Notes: generated by a model from the letters alone, not told the origin. DNA of 64,000 bases from an uncultured Prevotella sp. (GCA_905233165.1 CAJODL010000003.1:1-64000), one strand, 5' to 3'; numbered from the stretch's first letter, positions 6,314 through 17,387 are shown. Program-made: numbers and translations.

Positions 6314-8251
6314 CTAATCGATAAACGCGGACCAGAGGTTCGAAGAGGCATCTGTCGGCATGCGCCAGTCGCCACGTGGTGAAAGAGATACGGAGCCCAC
6401 CTTCGGGCCGTCAGGAAGACAGGAGCGCTTGAACTGCTGAGAGAAGAAACGACGGATGAATACCTTCAGCCACTTCTCTATTGTCTCGTCGTCAAAAGTG
6501 CCCTTGAACGCATGCTGCGCCAGCATGAGTATCTTCTGCGGAGTGAAGCCATAGCGCAGGAAGTAATAGAGGAAGAAATCGTGCAGCAGATAAGGGCCCA
6601 CGAGGTCTTCGGTCTTCTGGGCTATGTCGCCGTTCTCGTCTGCCGGCGTCAGCTCCGGAGAGATAGGAGTATCGGCAATATCGAGCAGGGTGGCACGCGA
6701 CGGAGAGGTCTCTGCCACATACTCTACGAGGTATCGTATAAGGGTCTTGGGGATTGACACATTAACGCCGTACATCGACATATGATCACCGTTGTATGTA
6801 GCCCATCCGAGGGCCAGTTCCGACAGGTCGCCGGTACCTATGACAAGGGCATTTTCCTTATTAGCCAAATCCATCAGAATCTGCGTACGCTCACGGGCCT
6901 GACTGTTTTCATACGTCACATCGTGGACATTGATATCGTGGTCGATATCCTTGAAGTGCTGTATGCAGGCATCACGGATGCTTATCTCACGCTGGGTAAT
7001 TCCCAATTCCGTCATCAGACGCACGGCATTGGTATGGGTGCGGTCGGTAGTTCCGAAGCCTGGCATCGTAACACCGATGATACCCTTGCGGTCATAGCCT
7101 AATTTGTCGTAGGTTTTTACGCATACCAGAAGGGCTAACGTAGAATCCAAACCACCGCTGATGCCGACAACGACATTCTTGCAGCCGGTATGCACCAGAC
7201 GCTTTGCAAGACCTGCCACCTGGATGCTGAAAATCTCTTCGCAAGAAGCTGACATATCTTTCTCCTTCGGTATGAATGGCGTAGGATTGATGTCGCGGAT
7301 AAGTTCAAAATCCTTCATCGTAATGCTATGGCAGTCCTTATACAAGGCGCCGCCGTCTGCTGCATCCTTACCAATGGCGGCAGTACACTGGGCATTGACA
7401 AAGGTGCTGTTGTTACGGCGTTCGCTGCGCATGCACTCATAATCGATTTGCGAAACAACCAGCTGCGGTTCTAAAGAGAAACGGGTGCTTTCACCAAGAC
7501 ATTTGCCATTCTCATAGATAATGGCATTGCCGCCATACACTACATCTTGTGTGCTCTCACCAAATCCGCTGCCGGCATATACATAGCCGCACATAGTACG
7601 GGCACTCTGCTGAGAGAGCAGATTCTGGAGGTATGTATGCTTGCCTATCAGCTCGTCGGAAGCGCTGAGGTTGAAGATGATGTCAGCACCTGCCAATGTG
7701 AGGCGTGTTGACGGTGGCTCCGGTCCCCAAACGTCTTCACACAGCTCTATGCCGAAAGTGGCACCGGTATATGTCTGGAAGACAGTCGGCTGAGGGGTGA
7801 TATGTATCTTACTGCCTGCATAAAGGATGTCGGTAGGATGAAGGTCCTGAGAGGATGCAAACCAACGCTTTTCATAGAACTCGCTGTAGTTTGGCAGGAA
7901 TGTTTTTGGAATAATGCCCAGCACCTCGCCACATTGTATGACAACAGCACAATTGAGCAGAAGTCCTCCGACAGCAACAGGAGCACCAACGATAACGATG
8001 ATATTCAACTGACGCGAAAACTCCATCAACTTCATTACCGACATTTCTGCAGCGTCGATGAGGAGTTTCTGGCGAAACAAATCCTGACACGTATAACCCG
8101 TTATCGAGAGTTCCGGGAAGACAATTATCTCCACTCCCATGCCCTCGGCACGGACTATCATCTTCTCTATCTCAGAAACATTATAGTTGCAATCGCCGAC
8201 CTTCACAGACGGTATAGAGGCAGCAACCTTTATATATCCGTAATTATTCAT
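6314..8251 (-). CDS. nadE: Glutamine-dependent NAD(+) synthetase
   Basis: Catalyses the last step of NAD synthesis: ATP-dependent amidation of deamido-NAD using ammonia from glutamine. At 645 residues it has the usual two-domain length. The N-terminal nitrilase-type glutaminase has the Glu47-Lys116-Cys171 triad (VFPELSITGY, IPKTFLPNY, IELCEDVW). The C-terminal synthetase has the ATP-binding P-loop GISGGLDSTLAL (about 363-374) and the GTGDLSELALGW motif. It is cytoplasmic. It ends 4 bp after the queA-like stop in a same-strand run, so it is probably co-transcribed with it. Confidence 0.96.
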   Translation of the reverse strand: MNNYGYIKVAASIPSVKVGDCNYNVSEIEKMIVRAEGMGVEIIVFPELSITGYTCQDLFRQKLLIDAAEMSVMKLMEFSRQLNIIVIVGAPVAVGGLLLNCAVVIQCGEVLGIIPKTFLPNYSEFYEKRWFASSQDLHPTDILYAGSKIHITPQPTVFQTYTGATFGIELCEDVWGPEPPSTRLTLAGADIIFNLSASDELIGKHTYLQNLLSQQSARTMCGYVYAGSGFGESTQDVVYGGNAIIYENGKCLGESTRFSLEPQLVVSQIDYECMRSERRNNSTFVNAQCTAAIGKDAADGGALYKDCHSITMKDFELIRDINPTPFIPKEKDMSASCEEIFSIQVAGLAKRLVHTGCKNVVVGISGGLDSTLALLVCVKTYDKLGYDRKGIIGVTMPGFGTTDRTHTNAVRLMTELGITQREISIRDACIQHFKDIDHDINVHDVTYENSQARERTQILMDLANKENALVIGTGDLSELALGWATYNGDHMSMYGVNVSIPKTLIRYLVEYVAETSPSRATLLDIADTPISPELTPADENGDIAQKTEDLVGPYLLHDFFLYYFLRYGFTPQKILMLAQHAFKGTFDDETIEKWLKVFIRRFFSQQFKRSCLPDGPKVGSVSLSPRGDWRMPTDASSNLWSAFID

Positions 8252-8255
8252 AGCC

Positions 8256-9488
8256 TTATGGTATTAAAATAGAAGAATCTCCGTAGCTCAGGAATCTGAA
8301 TTCATGAGCCAGGGCATAATCATATACTTTTCGCCAATCGTCACCTATGAGAGCCGAAACAAGCAACAGGAGCGTTGACTGCGGTTGGTGGAAATTGGTT
8401 ATGAGACGTTCTACAATGTGATATTTATAGCCAGGAACGATAATGATACGTGTGGAAGCATGCAGGACATCAAGATTATTAGCAACCATCCACGACAGCA
8501 GCGACTCAAGAGCCTCAACGGAAGAGACAGCAGTCTCACCACTCTCATAAGGTTCCCATTGGGCAACCTCCAACAGAGGTTCTTCATCACCATTATGGGC
8601 AACAAGCACAGAACCCATCTTCCTTACCTTGAGACCAAGATAATAGAGGCTCTCTAATGTCCTGACACTCGTAGTCCCCACAGCCACAGCCTTACCTCCA
8701 TGTGCTATGATGCGTTCTATCGTAGAGCGCTTGACACTGATAAACTCACTATGCATCTCGTGACCGCTGATTGTCTCGCTCTTAACAGGCTTAAAGGTGC
8801 CGGCACCAACATGCAATGTCACCTCTTCACGCTCTATGTCATGAGCGTCGATATCCTGTAATACACGGTCCGTAAAATGCAAGCCAGCAGTAGGGGCAGC
8901 AACACTTCCCTTGATACGTGCATAGACCGTCTGGTAGGTTATCTTGTCATTTGGTTCAGAGCGTCTGTTAAGATATGGAGGAATAGGCAACTCCCCTACT
9001 CTCTCAAGGAGTTCTGCGAACGAGAGGTCTCCTCGCCACGTGAAGCGACAGACAGAATCATCAAGACGCTCAACCTGCAGATTTATGTCATCTAAACCAT
9101 TAGACTCATCACCCACTCCATTACAGAGATGCAAGAGCCCACCTTTCCATTTCTTACTATTACCCACAAGACACTTCCATTCGCACATACCACGAGATTG
9201 GAACATCTGCTCGTAGTCACGAGGCATATGAGGTTCTAACAGGAACACCTCTATGCGAGCACCAGACTCTTTCTGAAAAAACAGACGAGCCTGAATGACT
9301 CTGGTATTATTATACACCATCAGCGCACCTTTAGGTAGGTACGCTGTAATGTTACGAAATGTATCGTGGGATATGTTGCCTTTGTTATAGACAAGGAGCT
9401 TGCTGGTATCCCGCTCAACAAGCGGATACTTCGCTATACGATTATCTGGTAAATCGTAGGCAAAATCTTTTATGTGTATATCTATCAC
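8256..9488 (-). CDS. queA: QueA-like S-adenosylmethionine:tRNA ribosyltransferase-isomerase
   Basis: Transfers and isomerises the ribosyl moiety of AdoMet onto 7-aminomethyl-7-deazaguanine in tRNA, giving epoxyqueuosine at the wobble position. Family motifs are present in order: LMVYNNTRVIQARL, GSVAAPTAGLHFT, VGAGTFKPV, TNFHQPQSTLLLLVSALIG and the terminal FRFLSYGDSSIL. At 410 residues it is about 60 longer than E. coli QueA; the extra sequence lies in the middle (about 90-160), which is less conserved. It could be the longer QueA paralogue seen in Bacteroidetes. It overlaps the upstream crp-like gene by 4 bp. Confidence 0.88.
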   Translation of the reverse strand: MIDIHIKDFAYDLPDNRIAKYPLVERDTSKLLVYNKGNISHDTFRNITAYLPKGALMVYNNTRVIQARLFFQKESGARIEVFLLEPHMPRDYEQMFQSRGMCEWKCLVGNSKKWKGGLLHLCNGVGDESNGLDDINLQVERLDDSVCRFTWRGDLSFAELLERVGELPIPPYLNRRSEPNDKITYQTVYARIKGSVAAPTAGLHFTDRVLQDIDAHDIEREEVTLHVGAGTFKPVKSETISGHEMHSEFISVKRSTIERIIAHGGKAVAVGTTSVRTLESLYYLGLKVRKMGSVLVAHNGDEEPLLEVAQWEPYESGETAVSSVEALESLLSWMVANNLDVLHASTRIIIVPGYKYHIVERLITNFHQPQSTLLLLVSALIGDDWRKVYDYALAHEFRFLSYGDSSILIP

Positions 9489-10102
9489 AGAAGAGATTCG
9501 GTTGATGTTGATGACCTTACACGAGATAAGGTCTCTGGAGTCATTTCAAGATAACTTGCCACGAAGACCAAAGGAGCACGGAGCACTACTTGCGGCATCT
9601 CTTTACAAATGCGCTTGTAACGGTCGGCTGCAGACTCGAAACGTACCAAGTCAGCATGTGACTGCTGCTCTATAAGGGCCTCCTCAAGTATCTTACGATA
9701 AAGAATTTGTATATTCTGGTTGTGAAGAGCTATTTCTTCCAATCTGCGCTTTGGAAGTGCATACACAATGCACGTCTCAAGAGCTTCGATAATCTCGTTA
9801 CTGCCCTTATCGCGGAACAAACTCTCTACACTCATAACGATGTCACCATCAATACACAAACGAGAGGTCATCTCCTTATTGTTCTTGACGTAATACTGAC
9901 GTGTTAAACCTTGATGGATGTAGAAGATATACTTACTAATCTCCCCATGTTTCAGCAACTCTTCACCCTTTCTGAACTTCATCGGAATGATGATGCTCTC
10001 AAGGACGTCTATCTCACCATGTGTCATGGTGCTGAAACGACGTGCCAACTCTCGTGCAATGTCTCGAATTGTTACATTAATAGATCTGAAATTTTCTCTC
10101 AT
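9485..10102 (-). CDS. Crp/Fnr-family transcriptional regulator
   Basis: A 205-residue regulator. Residues of about 20-125 form a cyclic-nucleotide-binding-like beta barrel (FRKGEELLKHGEISKYIFYIHQGLTRQYY). The C-terminal helix-turn-helix is around VVLRAPLVFVASYLEMTPETLSRVRSS, which has the recognition-helix pattern of the Crp superfamily. The cAMP-contact residues of true Crp and the Fnr Cys cluster are not evident, so the ligand is unknown. Its stop overlaps the queA-like start by 4 bp, so it heads a run that includes queA and nadE and may control it. A short AT-rich gap separates it from lepA upstream. Confidence 0.85.
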   Translation of the reverse strand: MRENFRSINVTIRDIARELARRFSTMTHGEIDVLESIIIPMKFRKGEELLKHGEISKYIFYIHQGLTRQYYVKNNKEMTSRLCIDGDIVMSVESLFRDKGSNEIIEALETCIVYALPKRRLEEIALHNQNIQILYRKILEEALIEQQSHADLVRFESAADRYKRICKEMPQVVLRAPLVFVASYLEMTPETLSRVRSSTSTESLL

Positions 10103-10144
10103 TTTTTTAAGGTAAGGTTAGGTTTGTATTGTGTATCATTTTCA

Positions 10145-11914
10145 CTAATCCAGTTTTAATACTGCCAAGAAGGCCTTTTGTGGTACTTCTACATTACCAA
10201 TCTGCTTCATGCGCTTCTTTCCTTTTTTCTGTTTCTCAAGGAGTTTACGCTTTCGGCTCACATCACCACCATAACATTTTGCGGTAACGTCTTTTCGCAC
10301 ACATTTTATGGTTTCGCGAGCTATTATCTTTGAGCCAATGGCAGCCTGAATAGCGATATCGAACTGTTGTCGTGGAATCAGTTCTTTCAGTTTCTCACAC
10401 ATGCGTCTGCCAAATGTCACGGCATTGTCGTTATGGGTGAGTGTAGAAAGAGCATCAACAGGTTCGCCGTTGAGCAGTATATCCAACTTTGCAAGTTTCG
10501 ACGGACGGAACGAGTCAATATGATAATCGAATGATGCATAACCTTTGGATATACTCTTCAACTTGTCATAGAAATCTATAACGATTTCTCCAAGTGGGAT
10601 ATAGAAATGCAGTTCTACACGATTTCCTGATACATATTCCTGGTTTATCAACTCCCCACGTTTGTCAAGACACAACTTCATAATACCGCCAATATAGTTT
10701 GCATCGGTAATAATAGTTGCCTTGATATATGGCTCGTCGATGTGGTCTATCATTGTTACATCGGGTAATCCAGACGGATTATGCACCTCTTTTGATTCGC
10801 CTTGCTTGTCATATACCATATACGAAACATTCGGAACGGTAGTGATGACATCCATATTAAATTCACGGTCAAGACGTTCCTGTATTATCTCCATGTGGAG
10901 CAATCCCAGGAAACCGCAACGGAATCCGAAGCCTAATGCCACAGACGATTCCGGTTGGAATGTTAGAGAGGCGTCATTCAGTTGCAGTTTCTCCAACGAA
11001 GCACGAAGATTTTCGTAGTCTGCCGGATCTATAGGATACACGCCTGCAAAGACCATAGGCTTCACCTCTTGGAAACCCTCAATAGCTTTTTGACACGGAT
11101 TTGCTACATGTGTAATAGTATCACCAACCTTTACTTCCTTAGCATCCTTTATTCCTGAAATAATGTACCCTACCTCACCAGTGCCGAGTTCTTGACGTGG
11201 CACCATATCCATCTTCAGCACTCCTACTTCATCAGCAATGTATTCCATTCCAGTGCTAAAGAACTTCACCTTATCACCTTTACGGATTACACCATTCTGA
11301 ATCTTGAAATATGCTATGATACCTCTGAAGCTATTGAAAACGCTATCAAATATCAAAGCCTGCAGTGGTTGTTTGGGGTCACCATGCGGAGCAGGAATAC
11401 GCTCTACGACAGCCTTTAAGATATCTTCAACACCTTCACCAGTTCTGCCAGAAGCACGTATTATTTCTTCACGCTTGCACCCAAGAAGTTCAATAATCTC
11501 ATCCTCTACCTCATCAGGCATAGCAGCTGGCATATCAATCTTATTGATAACAGGTATTATCTCCAAATCATGGTCTATTGCCATATACAAATTAGAGATT
11601 GTCTGCGCCTGAACTCCCTGAGTAGCATCAACAACGAGGATAGCACCTTCACAAGCTGCGATACTGCGTGACACTTCATAAGAGAAATCCACGTGCCCCG
11701 GGGTATCAATAAGATTCAACATGTAGCCTTCGTATTGCATCTGGATAGCATGTGATTTAATTGTAATACCACGTTCCTGCTCCAAATCCATATCGTCAAG
11801 CATCTGGCCTTGCGTAACTTCTATAGTCTTCGTGTACTCCAGAAGACGGTCTGCCAGAGTACTTTTCCCATGATCTATATGGGCTATGATACAGAAATTA
11901 CGTATTTTATCCAT
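10145..11914 (-). CDS. lepA: Elongation factor 4 (LepA)
   Basis: Translational GTPase that acts on the ribosome during stress and in subunit biogenesis. At 589 residues it has the normal length. G1 is [19 protein letters not shown]2 is around [10 protein letters not shown]3 is DTPGHVDF and G4 is NKIDMPAA. The LepA-specific C-terminal domain follows ([23 protein letters not shown]). It has its own -7 box 20 bp upstream of the start. Confidence 0.97.
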   Translation of the reverse strand: MDKIRNFCIIAHIDHGKSTLADRLLEYTKTIEVTQGQMLDDMDLEQERGITIKSHAIQMQYEGYMLNLIDTPGHVDFSYEVSRSIAACEGAILVVDATQGVQAQTISNLYMAIDHDLEIIPVINKIDMPAAMPDEVEDEIIELLGCKREEIIRASGRTGEGVEDILKAVVERIPAPHGDPKQPLQALIFDSVFNSFRGIIAYFKIQNGVIRKGDKVKFFSTGMEYIADEVGVLKMDMVPRQELGTGEVGYIISGIKDAKEVKVGDTITHVANPCQKAIEGFQEVKPMVFAGVYPIDPADYENLRASLEKLQLNDASLTFQPESSVALGFGFRCGFLGLLHMEIIQERLDREFNMDVITTVPNVSYMVYDKQGESKEVHNPSGLPDVTMIDHIDEPYIKATIITDANYIGGIMKLCLDKRGELINQEYVSGNRVELHFYIPLGEIVIDFYDKLKSISKGYASFDYHIDSFRPSKLAKLDILLNGEPVDALSTLTHNDNAVTFGRRMCEKLKELIPRQQFDIAIQAAIGSKIIARETIKCVRKDVTAKCYGGDVSRKRKLLEKQKKGKKRMKQIGNVEVPQKAFLAVLKLD

Positions 11915-11933
11915 ACAATACTATTTTAGAGTG

Positions 11934-11941
11934 CAAAAATA
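11934..11941 (-). promoter_or_regulatory. -7 box of lepA promoter
   Basis: On the minus strand the sequence is TATTTTTG followed by CA, matching the Bacteroidetes TAnnTTTG box about 20 bp from the lepA ATG. The leader would be very short. The AT-rich stretch 11942-12035 holds no gene. Confidence 0.6.
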
Positions 11942-12035
11942 AAAAAAAAAATCAAAACTACCAAATAATTAGTCAAAAACTCATCTTTTTACCCTCATAT
12001 TTTGTCTGACAAAAGGATAAAAGAGCTATTAAAAC

Positions 12036-12080
12036 AAAAAAAATTGCCATCTTTACATTTAAAAAGACGGCAACTTTTGC
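12036..12080 (-). terminator. Terminator of the F-ATPase operon
   Basis: The minus strand reads GTTGCCGTCTTT, a short loop, AAAGATGGCAA and then a run of T. It sits just after the atpG stop codon, with an 11-bp stem containing one G-U type pair and a U-tract. Confidence 0.85.
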
Positions 12081-12102
12081 TTTTTTTGCTTTTATTCTAA
12101 TA

Positions 12103-13077
12103 TCAGTTATTAACCGATCCTCCCACAATATCAAGCAATTCACTCGTGATAGCTTGCTGACGACCCTTGTTATACTGCAGATTAAGTATACGTAGCAACT
12201 CATCTGCGTTATCTGTCGCAGTCTGCATAGCAACCATACGCGCAGCATGTTCCGAAGCATTGCTATCAAGTAACGCTGTGTAAATCATCAAGTTAACATA
12301 CCTTGGTATGAGCGTGTACAGTATGGTGTTCATATCTGGCTCTACGATAAAGTTATCATTGAGTTGCATAGCCTTAGAATTAGAAGAAGTACCATGCAAA
12401 GCATGATGACCGCCCTGTTTTTCCAGATATTCCGCCGCATCTTCAGTAACATACTGACTTTTAAGGTCGCGAGTATGGTCATAATTCATTGCCTCCTCAA
12501 TGTCGATAGGATACAAACGCTTTACCGTAAGTATTTGTGAACCAGCACTCTTGAAATGGTGATAAACCAATTCTACACGATCTATCTCACCAGTAACATA
12601 CTTTTGAGCTAATTCTTCCCCAATACGGGTACAATCACCGGCATTTGGCTTATCTGCCAATGCATTAAAATTACCACATATTGAGTATCCTAATTTTGAC
12701 GTTTTCTCATATACCTTTCTGCCGATTGGATACACCTCCACCTCAACTCCTTTTTCACGATACTTTTCTACGAGTTGAGTCATGCGTTTAATTACATTAG
12801 AGTTAAATCCTCCGCACATGCTGGAATTGGATGAGAAAACAAGCAATGCAACCTTTTTCACTTCCCTCTCTTCAGTAATGATGCCACGAGCGTCAACATC
12901 AGCAGCAAGGAATGTCTTAAGTATAGACTCCAACATATTTTCATATGGGAGCATATTCTCTATCATAACCTGAGCATGATGCAACTTACTCGAGGCAACC
13001 ATCTTCATAGCACTCGTTATCTTACGAGTGTTCTGAACAGAGCCGATACGTGTTTTTATTTCTTTTAAGCTTGCCAT
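12103..13077 (-). CDS. atpG: F-ATPase gamma subunit
   Basis: The central rotor shaft of F1 that couples c-ring rotation to catalysis. At 324 residues it is some 30 longer than E. coli gamma, as in other Bacteroidetes. The conserved N-terminus MASLKEIKTRIGSVQNTRKITSAMKMVASSKL and the C-terminal helix ARMVAMQTATDNADELL...YNKGRQQAITSELLDIVGG are both present. It is the last gene of the operon, 3 bp after atpA, and is followed by a strong terminator. Confidence 0.97.
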   Translation of the reverse strand: MASLKEIKTRIGSVQNTRKITSAMKMVASSKLHHAQVMIENMLPYENMLESILKTFLAADVDARGIITEEREVKKVALLVFSSNSSMCGGFNSNVIKRMTQLVEKYREKGVEVEVYPIGRKVYEKTSKLGYSICGNFNALADKPNAGDCTRIGEELAQKYVTGEIDRVELVYHHFKSAGSQILTVKRLYPIDIEEAMNYDHTRDLKSQYVTEDAAEYLEKQGGHHALHGTSSNSKAMQLNDNFIVEPDMNTILYTLIPRYVNLMIYTALLDSNASEHAARMVAMQTATDNADELLRILNLQYNKGRQQAITSELLDIVGGSVNN

Positions 13078-13080
13078 TTG

Positions 13081-14667
13081 TTATGCTTTAAAGGAACCAC
13101 AGACATCTGCTATAGTTTCTTCAATTACCTTTGTGGCGTCGTCATCGATAGCACCTGAACCAAGTTTATCAATAACATCCTGATGCTTTGCACGCATCAT
13201 GTCCAAGAACTGGTCCTGACAATCGCGCACTTTCTCTACCGGCACAGAAGCCATAAGTCCTTTTGTACCGCAATAGAGAATTGCTATTTGTTCGCCTACA
13301 GGCATAGGAGAATACTGTGGCTGAATGAGCAATTGGTTATTCTTACGTCCACGATCAAGTGTCATCGCTGTTACAGCATCCATATCTGAAGAGAACTTAG
13401 AGAAGCTCTCAAGTTCGCGATACTGTGCTTGGTCAATCTTAAGTGTTCCTGCGACCTTTTTCATGGACTTTATCTGAGCAGAGCCACCCACACGTGATAC
13501 AGAAATACCAACGTTAATAGCTGGACGGAAACCTTGGTTGAACAAGTCTGACTCCAAATATATTTGTCCGTCAGTAATAGATATCACATTAGTTGGGATA
13601 TATGCTGACACGTCACCAGCCTGTGTCTCAATGATAGGCAACGCTGTCAACGAACCACCACCCTTAACCTTTCCTTCCAAGCATGCTGGCAAGTCATTCA
13701 TCTTTTCAGCAACTTCTTGCTGCTCATTAATCTTAGCAGCACGTTCCAACAGACGAGAGTGCAGATAGAACACGTCACCTGGATAAGCCTCACGTCCTGA
13801 TGGACGACGAAGAATCAGAGACACCTCACGATATGCGACAGCTTGCTTTGACAAGTCATCATAGATTACGAGAGCATGCTCACCACGATCACGGAAATAC
13901 TCACCGATAGCAGCACCCGCAAATGGCGCATAATACTGCATTGCAGCAGGTTCTGCAGCCGTTGCTGACACTATTATAGTATACGGCAATGCGCCACGCT
14001 CCTTTAGGTTTTGTACAAGAGCAGCTACAGTACTTGCTTTCTGTCCAATTGCGACATAGATACAATAAACAGGTTTCCCTGCCTCATAGAAAGATTTTTG
14101 ATTGATGATTGTATCAATAGCTATCGCAGTCTTACCCGTCTGGCGGTCACCGATAATAAGCTCACGCTGTCCGCGTCCAATAGGAATCATTGAGTCAACG
14201 GCCTTGATACCTGTCTGCAGAGGTTCCTTTACCGGCTGACGAAATATTACGCCTGGAGCCTTGCGATCAAGAGGCATTTCAAATGCATCTGTAAGGTCTA
14301 TATCACCTTGTCCGTCAATAGCCTGTCCTAAAGGATTTATCACACGTCCGAGCATATTGTCATTTACGCGGATAGAAGCAATGCGTTTAGTACGTTTCAC
14401 TACCTGTCCTTCCTTGATACCGCTGGTAGGGCCCAATAGGACACAACCAACATTATCCTCCTCAAGGTTCATCACAATAGCCATCGTGCCATTCTCGAAC
14501 TCCAGCAATTCATTGGCCTCTGCATTACGCAGGCCATAGATACGAGCCACACCATCAGAAACGGTAAGGACAGTACCAACCTCATCTAAATTAGCTGAAG
14601 TAGATAGACCCTTGAGTTGGTCAAGGAGTACCTGAGAAACTTCACTTGGTTTAATTTTATCTGACAT
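13081..14667 (-). CDS. atpA: F-ATPase alpha subunit
   Basis: Non-catalytic nucleotide-binding subunit of F1, forming the hexamer with beta. It has 528 residues; Walker A is [13 protein letters not shown] and the signature [41 protein letters not shown] is intact. It sits between atpH (39 bp) and atpG (3 bp) in the operon. Confidence 0.98.
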   Translation of the reverse strand: MSDKIKPSEVSQVLLDQLKGLSTSANLDEVGTVLTVSDGVARIYGLRNAEANELLEFENGTMAIVMNLEEDNVGCVLLGPTSGIKEGQVVKRTKRIASIRVNDNMLGRVINPLGQAIDGQGDIDLTDAFEMPLDRKAPGVIFRQPVKEPLQTGIKAVDSMIPIGRGQRELIIGDRQTGKTAIAIDTIINQKSFYEAGKPVYCIYVAIGQKASTVAALVQNLKERGALPYTIIVSATAAEPAAMQYYAPFAGAAIGEYFRDRGEHALVIYDDLSKQAVAYREVSLILRRPSGREAYPGDVFYLHSRLLERAAKINEQQEVAEKMNDLPACLEGKVKGGGSLTALPIIETQAGDVSAYIPTNVISITDGQIYLESDLFNQGFRPAINVGISVSRVGGSAQIKSMKKVAGTLKIDQAQYRELESFSKFSSDMDAVTAMTLDRGRKNNQLLIQPQYSPMPVGEQIAILYCGTKGLMASVPVEKVRDCQDQFLDMMRAKHQDVIDKLGSGAIDDDATKVIEETIADVCGSFKA

Positions 14668-14706
14668 TTGTTTTATTTGTTTTTAGGGGATGTAGAGTTC
14701 TTCACT

Positions 14707-15240
14707 CTATGATAGTTCCTTAAGAATATTCTTGAGCTGTGACTTTACAGAGGTGTCAAGACGATATGTGTCATATTCCAATATAAATCCACCAAGGATT
14801 TCCGGATTAACCTCTGTAGAGAACTCCACAGTTCCGTTAGTACGACTCTCAACCATTTTCTGCATCTTTTTCTCCATATCAGAGGATACAGGAACGGCTG
14901 TAGTGAGTTTTCCGCTGATGATATTCTTCTGCTGACGATAGAGAGTGAGGTAGGAATTTGCCATGAACTGTGTCATTTTTTCGCGCCCTTCATCAAGAAT
15001 CAATTTAATGAAGTTCCGCGTCATGTCACTGACCTTCCCTCCTGCAGCGGCTTCAAGCAATGCTGTTTTCGTGGATTTCTCTATCATTGGATTGTCTATA
15101 GTTTTTCGCAATTCAGGAACCTGCACATAACTCTCGGCAAGAGTTTGCATCTCCTGATACACCTGCTCCTCAACATTAGCATCCGTAGAACCCTTCAACA
15201 GTGCTCTAGCATAGCGCATTGATATAACACCGATGTCCAT
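14707..15240 (-). CDS. atpH: F-ATPase delta subunit
   Basis: Peripheral-stalk subunit that ties the top of F1 to subunit b. It has 177 residues with the helical N-terminal domain (MRYARALLKGS) and C-terminal signature (VNPEILGGFILEYDTYRLDTSVKSQLKNILKEL). The start lies 3 bp after the atpF stop codon. Confidence 0.95.
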   Translation of the reverse strand: MDIGVISMRYARALLKGSTDANVEEQVYQEMQTLAESYVQVPELRKTIDNPMIEKSTKTALLEAAAGGKVSDMTRNFIKLILDEGREKMTQFMANSYLTLYRQQKNIISGKLTTAVPVSSDMEKKMQKMVESRTNGTVEFSTEVNPEILGGFILEYDTYRLDTSVKSQLKNILKELS

Positions 15241-15243
15241 ATC

Positions 15244-15741
15244 CTACTTCGTAACAGAAACTTCATCCAACAGTTTGTCAATCAATTGCATCTGAGACTT
15301 ATCAGTACTCAAATTTTGGCGAACCACCTTTTCGGCTATCTGAACTGACAATTCTGCTACTTGTGCTCTGATTTCACGTATAGCAGACGCTTTCTCGTTC
15401 TCTATTTGTGCTTTTGCCTCGCTAAGCAGTTTGTTGGCCTGCTCACGAGCATCAGCATCTGCCCTTGCCACAACAGCATCATGAGTCTCTTTGGCTTCCT
15501 TAAGTATTTGTGCCTGTTGCTCACGTGCTGCCTGCAATAGTGCCTCACCTTCCTTTTGTATATTGGCCAACTTCTCTGTTGCCTCATGCGCCTTTGCGAG
15601 AGAGCCATCTATGAACTCTTTGCGCTCGTTTACCATATTGACAATAACAGGGAATCCCCATTTCTTCAGTATGGCAAGCACAATGAGGAAGACAACTGTC
15701 ATCCAAAAAAAGAGACCAAAAGCGGGCGTTATTAATGACAT
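15244..15741 (-). CDS. atpF: F-ATPase subunit b
   Basis: The peripheral-stalk subunit. It has one N-terminal membrane helix (about residues 8-28, FGLFFWMTVVFLIVLAILKKW), followed by a long charged coiled coil rich in Ala, Glu and Lys up to residue 165. The length is normal. It lies between atpE and atpH in the operon. Confidence 0.95.
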   Translation of the reverse strand: MSLITPAFGLFFWMTVVFLIVLAILKKWGFPVIVNMVNERKEFIDGSLAKAHEATEKLANIQKEGEALLQAAREQQAQILKEAKETHDAVVARADADAREQANKLLSEAKAQIENEKASAIREIRAQVAELSVQIAEKVVRQNLSTDKSQMQLIDKLLDEVSVTK

Positions 15742-15797
15742 ATCTGGATTGCAGATTTATTTAATTGTTTACTATTCCTATTTGCTTTCCCTTTATC

Positions 15798-16058
<261 letters not shown>

Positions 16059-16110
16059 TTAAAGGTTTTTATTTTTAGTTTAATTGTTATGTTATTCGGA
16101 TATTACTAAC

Positions 16111-17202
16111 TTATTCGTGAGTTGCATGCGACATATTTATATATATAGCGCTGAGCAGTGTAAATACCATTGCTTGAATGTAACATACCAAGAGTTCTAG
16201 GAACATCATGAATATACTCATTGCGACACTGACGGGCGTAATAATTCCACCAAGCAAGTTACCCATCCATCCACCAAGTGCAAACATTATAAATATCATG
16301 CATGAGAGGGAGATTGCTATAGCATGTCCTGCCAGCATATTAGCAAACAGTCGGACCATCAGCACAATAGGCTTAATAAACACACCAAAGAGTTCTATGA
16401 CAGGCATCAAAGGTACTGGACATTTCAACCATGTAGGCACCTCTGGCCAGAATATCTCCTTCCAATAATGCGAATTTCCCGTGCAGTTGGTAATGAGGAA
16501 TGTCATCAACGCGAGAGCGGCAGTAACAGCAATATTACCTGTAATATTTCCACCTCCTGGAGGGAATGGCATCACACCCATCAAATTTGCAAAGAAGATA
16601 AAGAAGAAACATGTCAGTAGATAAGGAGCATACTTGTCAGCCTTTTCTCCAAGCGTCGATTTGATAAGGTCATTATACACACTCATTACAAACATGTGCA
16701 TCATACCTGTAAATCCCTTTGGTGCAGGATCGTCAATCTTATGTTTCTTACACCATCTTGCAGGTATAAGTATGCATATTAACAATAGTATAGCATCAAT
16801 AAATAACACTGCCACTTGTTTAGTAATGGAAATATCTATACAAACGGGTTCCAGTGTACCATTCACCATTTCTACTATCTCACCTTTTTCATCCTCAGCA
16901 CCTTTAATATAAAAGCCATCAGGTCCTTCGCGCAGCAAATCAGCATTGGGTTCATGTTCAAACTCAGAACTGCACATTACGTGGAAACCGGAATTCTGAC
17001 TGTAAAATATCATGGGCAGGTTAATAATCACTGGATGTTCATTAAAATCTGTAACATGCCACTGATAACTATCTTGTACATGCCCGAAAAGAATCTCCTT
17101 AAGAGATATCTTTCCTTCCTCATTCTCCTCTTCTGCCGCAATGGCAGGCAAGGTTATTAGGAATGATGCCAGTAGAAAGAATATTATCTTAACATTTTTC
17201 AT
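16111..17202 (-). CDS. atpB: F-ATPase subunit a
   Basis: Membrane stator subunit that forms the proton half-channels. I place the start at Met(17202), which overlaps the upstream small gene by 4 bp (ATGA) and gives a signal-peptide-like start MKNVKIIFFLLASFLITLPAIAA; a longer reading to 17298 would overlap that gene by 100 bp. An extra-long extracytoplasmic N-terminal segment of about 120 residues precedes the membrane core, as in other Bacteroidetes. The essential Arg is in KPIVLMVRLFANMLAGHAI. There are five to six membrane helices. Confidence 0.94.
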   Translation of the reverse strand: MKNVKIIFFLLASFLITLPAIAAEEENEEGKISLKEILFGHVQDSYQWHVTDFNEHPVIINLPMIFYSQNSGFHVMCSSEFEHEPNADLLREGPDGFYIKGAEDEKGEIVEMVNGTLEPVCIDISITKQVAVLFIDAILLLICILIPARWCKKHKIDDPAPKGFTGMMHMFVMSVYNDLIKSTLGEKADKYAPYLLTCFFFIFFANLMGVMPFPPGGGNITGNIAVTAALALMTFLITNCTGNSHYWKEIFWPEVPTWLKCPVPLMPVIELFGVFIKPIVLMVRLFANMLAGHAIAISLSCMIFIMFALGGWMGNLLGGIITPVSVAMSIFMMFLELLVCYIQAMVFTLLSAIYINMSHATHE

Positions 17203-17387
17203 TTTTTCTTTGCAGATATATAGTGGTACGTTGTTTCTATTATAAGCACAAGGAAATAAATCGCAAGGAAACTTATCGTCACTACTTTCATTTTCCATGG
17301 GTCATCGCTCACCAGATACATACATATAGCATATAATACCAGCGCCACGACCATACGTGCTATCATTAATACTATGTGTCCTGCCAT
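17199..17387 (-). CDS. Small two-helix membrane protein of the F-ATPase operon
   Basis: A 62-residue protein with two predicted membrane helices (about 5-26 and 35-55) and a Lys-rich end (YISAKKK). It lies between atpC and atpB, overlapping atpC by 16 bp and atpB by 4 bp, which points to translational coupling. Position and topology resemble AtpI/Atp1-like assembly factors, which help c-ring assembly, but I see no sequence motif to prove it. This small gene recurs at this place in Bacteroidetes atp operons. Confidence 0.75.
   Translation of the reverse strand: MAGHIVLMIARMVVALVLYAICMYLVSDDPWKMKVVTISFLAIYFLVLIIETTYHYISAKKK

Noticed and set aside
17203..17298. Longer start of AtpB
   Set aside because: It would overlap the conserved small membrane gene by 100 bp; the start at 17202 gives a signal-like N-terminus and an ATGA overlap.
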